Shown in pieces: positions 61,402 to 64,000 of a DNA stretch of 64,000 nucleotides (its first letter is position 1; each line of letters opens with the position of its first letter). The position numbers and the translations under genes were made by a program. Origin of the DNA: Gp7-AA6 sp036001245 (GTDB taxonomy: Bacteria > Acidobacteriota > Thermoanaerobaculia > UBA5066 > Gp7-AA6); the NCBI GenBank assembly GCA_036001245.1, contig DASYUL010000133.1, positions 3,756-67,755 on the forward strand, read 5' to 3'. A model generated the notes under the pieces. The model had not been told where the DNA came from and did no database searches. It saw nothing but the letters and a program-made list of their open reading frames with translations.

Positions 61402-62034
61402 ATGAACTGTCCTCAAGCGCGTTTTCTTCTGTACGCCCACTTCGATCGGGAGCTCTCCAGGAAAGATGCGGAGGGACTCTCGCAGCATCTCGCCACGTGC
61501 GGTCCCTGCACCGCTCGCGCCGACTCGGCGCGGGGCCTGGCGAAGGTATTGCGGTCGCGTCTCGATCGGGCCGCCGCGCCGGAGCGCCTGCGTTCGAGAC
61601 TCCAGCGGGTTCCGTACCTCACCGAGCCGATGCGGCCGCGCGCGTCTTCCTATTACGTGTTCGCCGCGACGATCGCCCTCCTGGTCGTGCCTCTCGTCAC
61701 CGACGACCGGGCGCCGGTGAGCCGTCCCGCGGCGCAAGCGACGAAGCAGCTGAACGTCGTCGCCCCCGGCGAGGCTCCGCTCGCCCTCGTCTCGAAGCGA
61801 ATGACCGGCACGTTCGTGTGCGTCCAGTGCGAAACGCGCCAGGAGGCCGGATACTGCCCGATCCCGGCGCACACCCACGTCCCCGGTTTCTGCGCCGACA
61901 ACGGCGAGATCTGGCGCCTCATGACCCGCACCGAGCCGGGCTTCGAAGGCGCCGAGCTCGGTCGATCCGCGACGCTCGAAGGAACCGCGTTCCCCCAGTC
62001 GGGATACCTGCGCGCGAATCGGGTCGGATACTGA
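61402..62034 (+). CDS. Membrane anti-sigma factor with extra Cys/His cluster
   Basis: 210 residues starting MNCPQARFLLYAHFDRELSR. A zinc anti-sigma core (HLATCGPCTARAD, HxxxCxxC) precedes one membrane helix (VFAATIALLVVPLV). The C-terminal part carries FVCVQCETRQEAGYCP, then IPAHTHVPGFCADNGEIWRL, with four cysteines and two histidines that could bind metal or form disulfides outside the membrane. An earlier in-frame ATG at 61336 adds 22 unlike residues. Together with the sigma gene it forms a self-contained stress module. Confidence 0.8.
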   Translation: MNCPQARFLLYAHFDRELSRKDAEGLSQHLATCGPCTARADSARGLAKVLRSRLDRAAAPERLRSRLQRVPYLTEPMRPRASSYYVFAATIALLVVPLVTDDRAPVSRPAAQATKQLNVVAPGEAPLALVSKRMTGTFVCVQCETRQEAGYCPIPAHTHVPGFCADNGEIWRLMTRTEPGFEGAELGRSATLEGTAFPQSGYLRANRVGY

Positions 62035-62041
62035 AGACTTA

Positions 62042-62062
62042 GTTCTCAGTTCTCAGTTCTCA
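62042..62062 (+). repeat. Three perfect GTTCTCA heptamers
   Basis: GTTCTCA repeated three times, 7 bases after the anti-sigma stop and about 32 before the GHMP -10 element. Confidence 0.9.
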
Positions 62063-62094
62063 GCCAGAGTCGGTCGGCTGAGCTCCCTTCAACC

Positions 62095-62100
62095 TAAAAT
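62095..62100 (+). promoter_or_regulatory. Candidate -10 element for the GHMP kinase (TAAAAT)
   Basis: TAAAAT ends 7 bases before GTG 62108, with no SD. A clear -35 is not visible. Confidence 0.45.
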
Positions 62101-62107
62101 CGACGAA

Positions 62108-63112
62108 GTGAACTCGGAAGTGATCGAGGCTTCGGCGCCCGCTCGGGTGGACCTTGCCGGCGGGACCCTGGACCTGTGGCCGCTTCACGCGCTCCATCGC
62201 GGGTCGGTCACCGTCAACCTCGCGATCGACCGGCGCGCCAGCTGCCGCGTGCGGCCGGCGCGGGAGGGAATTCGCGTCGTCGCGGCCGATCGCGGCGTGG
62301 ACGTGACGGTGAAGGCGGCGCGCGAGCTTTTCGCCGATCCCCGGACGGCCCTCGTCGGGGCGCTCGTCGAGGAACTGTCGCCCGAGGGCGGCGTCGAGAT
62401 CGAGTTTCGCTCCGGCGTTCCCTTCGGGTCCGGACTGGGCGGGTCGTCGGCGCTCGCGGTGGCGGCGGCAGCGGCCCTCTCGCGCGCCCGCGGGGGCTCG
62501 CTCGACGGGGCGGGCGGTGTCGAATTCGTCCGCGACGTCGAGACGCGCGTTCTCGGAAAGCCCGCGGGCGTTCAGGACTACTACCCGGCGTTCGGAGGAG
62601 CGCTGCACTGCCTCTGGTTCGAGACGGGACGGACGGTCGCCGAACGGCGCCCGGTCGACCCGGCCGAGTGGGAATCGCACCTGACGTTGTTCGACACCGG
62701 CGCCGCGCACTCTTCGGGCATGAACAACTGGGAGGTCTTCCGGCGGAGGCTCGAGGGGGACTCGGACGTGGCGCGCTCGCTCGACGACGTGGCCGCCGCG
62801 GCCCGCGAGATGGCGGCGGCCGCCCGCGAGCGCGACTTTCCCGCCATGGGGGCGGCGCTCTCCGATGAGTGGAGGGCGAGACGCCGGCTCGCGCCCGTCG
62901 TCTCCTCGCCGGCGATCGATCGTGCGATCGCGGCCGCGATCGGTGCGGGAGCGTGGGGCGGCAAGGCATGCGGCGCGGGAGGAGGGGGGTGCGTCGTGTT
63001 CCTCTCGCCGGCGGAGAAGACGGGCGCCGTCCGCGAGGCGCTCGGACGACTCAGTGAGGGATCGATCCTCGACGTGCGAGCGGAACCGCGCGGCCTGGAG
63101 GTTTCCGCCTAG
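62108..63112 (+). CDS. GHMP-family sugar kinase
   Basis: 334 residues. The N-terminus ASAPARVDLAGGTLDLWPLH is motif 1 of GHMP kinases, and VPFGSGLGGSSALAVAAAAA is the ATP-binding motif 2. KPAGVQDYYPAFGGALHCLW and the C-terminal GGKACGAGGGGCVVFLSP (motif 3) complete the fold. This set is typical of sugar kinases such as heptose- or fucose-type enzymes. The substrate cannot be assigned; no lipopolysaccharide genes lie nearby. The stop overlaps the convergent small gene by 4 bases. Confidence 0.9.
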   Translation: MNSEVIEASAPARVDLAGGTLDLWPLHALHRGSVTVNLAIDRRASCRVRPAREGIRVVAADRGVDVTVKAARELFADPRTALVGALVEELSPEGGVEIEFRSGVPFGSGLGGSSALAVAAAAALSRARGGSLDGAGGVEFVRDVETRVLGKPAGVQDYYPAFGGALHCLWFETGRTVAERRPVDPAEWESHLTLFDTGAAHSSGMNNWEVFRRRLEGDSDVARSLDDVAAAAREMAAAARERDFPAMGAALSDEWRARRRLAPVVSSPAIDRAIAAAIGAGAWGGKACGAGGGGCVVFLSPAEKTGAVREALGRLSEGSILDVRAEPRGLEVSA

Positions 63113-63294
63113 CGAACCGAGTATCCACGGTAGGCGAGATAGAGGAAGAGGAGCACCATCACGACGAGGACGAAGCGGGCGACGCCCATGAGGCGGGTGT
63201 TCGCGACTGGCTTCGTCCCCCTCGGCTTCAATCCCGTCAAAGCCGCGAGCGCTCCGACGACCACCGCGAGGCCCAGCCAGAAGAGCGGGCTCAC
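63109..63294 (-). CDS. Small two-helix membrane protein
   Basis: 61 residues from GTG 63294, whose start overlaps the stop of the MBL-fold gene (GTGA). Two hydrophobic helices (FWLGLAVVVGALAALTGL and ARFVLVVMVLLFLYLAYRGY) are joined by a basic loop (KPRGTKPVANTRLMG). The coupling supports translation. No family is recognised. Confidence 0.65.
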   Translation of the reverse strand: MSPLFWLGLAVVVGALAALTGLKPRGTKPVANTRLMGVARFVLVVMVLLFLYLAYRGYSVR

Positions 63295-64000
63295 TTCGTT
63301 TTCATCCAGTCGATAGTGTTCACGAGCTCTTCCCGCATCGCCTCGGCCGATGGCGCCTGGTACCGCCACCCGTGCCCGGGAAGCACCCACTCGAACCGGA
63401 AGTCCAGCAGCCGCTCCATCGAGCGGATCTGCTCGCTCCACGAGTACCAGCACGCGTCGCGGAACGCGGTCAGCGCCCGGCGGCGCGGCGACCAGGCGAG
63501 GTGGTCGCCGGTGAATAGGAACTTCTCGCGATAGAGCAGGACCGCGTGGCCGCGCGTGTGTCCCGGCACCGGAATGGCGACGAGATCGGGGGCGAGCTCG
63601 ACCGGCTCGTCGCCCGCGAGCTTTCGCTCGACGGCCCGGGTGTCGGGGGTCACGTCGCGCTCGTGGAGGACGCGCTCGCACCCAAAACGTTTCGCGAACC
63701 GGGCATGGTCGGCGACGTCGTCGCGATGCGTGAGGAAGAGGAGTTGGACCCCGCCGCGCCGATCGATTTCGTTGACGAGCGGATTCGCCGCGCGCGGAGA
63801 GTCGACGAGGACGTTCCCCTCGGGCCGTTCGACGAGCCAGCTCCAGGCGCCGAACGAGTCGGGCGACGTGAAGCCGCAGAAAGAGACGTTCTCGGCGACC
63901 GGCTCGGGAAACGCGGCGATGGCGGGCCGGGCGTCCGCCCGCGAGGCGGTGCCGATCGAGCCGGTCGGGCACGCGACCAGCGCCATGAGCGAGCGCAGCC
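63291..64000 (-). CDS. MBL-fold hydrolase, probably with an N-terminal ferredoxin domain cut by the window edge
   Basis: The visible 236 residues remain open to the right edge; ATG 63986 is internal. It begins ALVACPTGSIGT, which looks like the last cysteine region of a 4Fe-4S ferredoxin, so the gene likely starts outside. The MBL metal motif is LTHRDDVADHARF (HxDDxxDH type), followed by PVPGHTRGHAVLLY, FLFTGDHLAW and VLPGHGWRY. Related ferredoxin-MBL proteins occur in bacteria and plants; function unknown. Confidence 0.88.
   Translation of the reverse strand, partial: LRSLMALVACPTGSIGTASRADARPAIAAFPEPVAENVSFCGFTSPDSFGAWSWLVERPEGNVLVDSPRAANPLVNEIDRRGGVQLLFLTHRDDVADHARFAKRFGCERVLHERDVTPDTRAVERKLAGDEPVELAPDLVAIPVPGHTRGHAVLLYREKFLFTGDHLAWSPRRRALTAFRDACWYSWSEQIRSMERLLDFRFEWVLPGHGWRYQAPSAEAMREELVNTIDWMKTK

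Overview
The window is a dense, GC-rich bacterial chromosome segment with no tRNA, rRNA, IS element or CRISPR array that I can see. Acidobacteriota, perhaps the Thermoanaerobaculia side, is my best inference. It rests on very high GC, the 11-subunit complex I cluster, a C-terminal domain on the beta-helix protein at 41910-43747 that I associate with that phylum, and many GTG/TTG starts. This is an inference from sequence style, not a phylogenetic result.

Layout. 1-12.7 kb holds housekeeping genes: the end of a cysteine desulfurase and mnmA (tRNA thiolation), a TatT-like protein, folK and a zinc-ribbon protein on the minus strand, tgt, an iodotyrosine-deiodinase-like flavoprotein divergent from a membrane dipeptidase, yajC-secD-secF, rel and rpmB. 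12.8-22.0 kb is a type IV pilus operon, pilMNOPQ, followed by two lipoproteins and a strong terminator. 22.0-27.2 kb has TPR and roadblock proteins, accB-accC, a thiE-aroK fusion and a phosphoesterase. 27.2-31.4 kb has a palindromic mobile-like repeat, a HEAT-cyclophilin fusion, a small membrane protein, a 2-hydroxyacid dehydrogenase, DUF721 and DUF167. 31.4-41.8 kb has gdhA, an ECF sigma module, hbd, a zinc-ribbon TPR protein, proS and maeB. 41.9-46.8 kb holds exported proteins: a frameshifted beta-helix protein, a DUF4412-like protein and an FG-GAP lipoprotein.

46.8-60.4 kb is the energy block. A MidA/NDUFAF7-type methyltransferase stands directly before nuoABCDHIJKLMN, with no nuoEFG. It runs on into atpZ-atpI-atpB-atpE with no atpF or F1 genes. 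60.4-64 kb has a second ECF sigma/anti-sigma pair with its own ECF-type promoter and leader hairpin, a GHMP kinase, a small membrane protein and the end of a ferredoxin-MBL-like gene.

Two genome-style features recur. Many operon-leading genes have a -10-like hexamer ending only 6-9 nt before the start codon, which suggests leaderless mRNAs. Many gene junctions carry short tandem arrays of degenerate 7-bp units, which sometimes supply the stop codon, the start codon or the C-terminal residues of genes.
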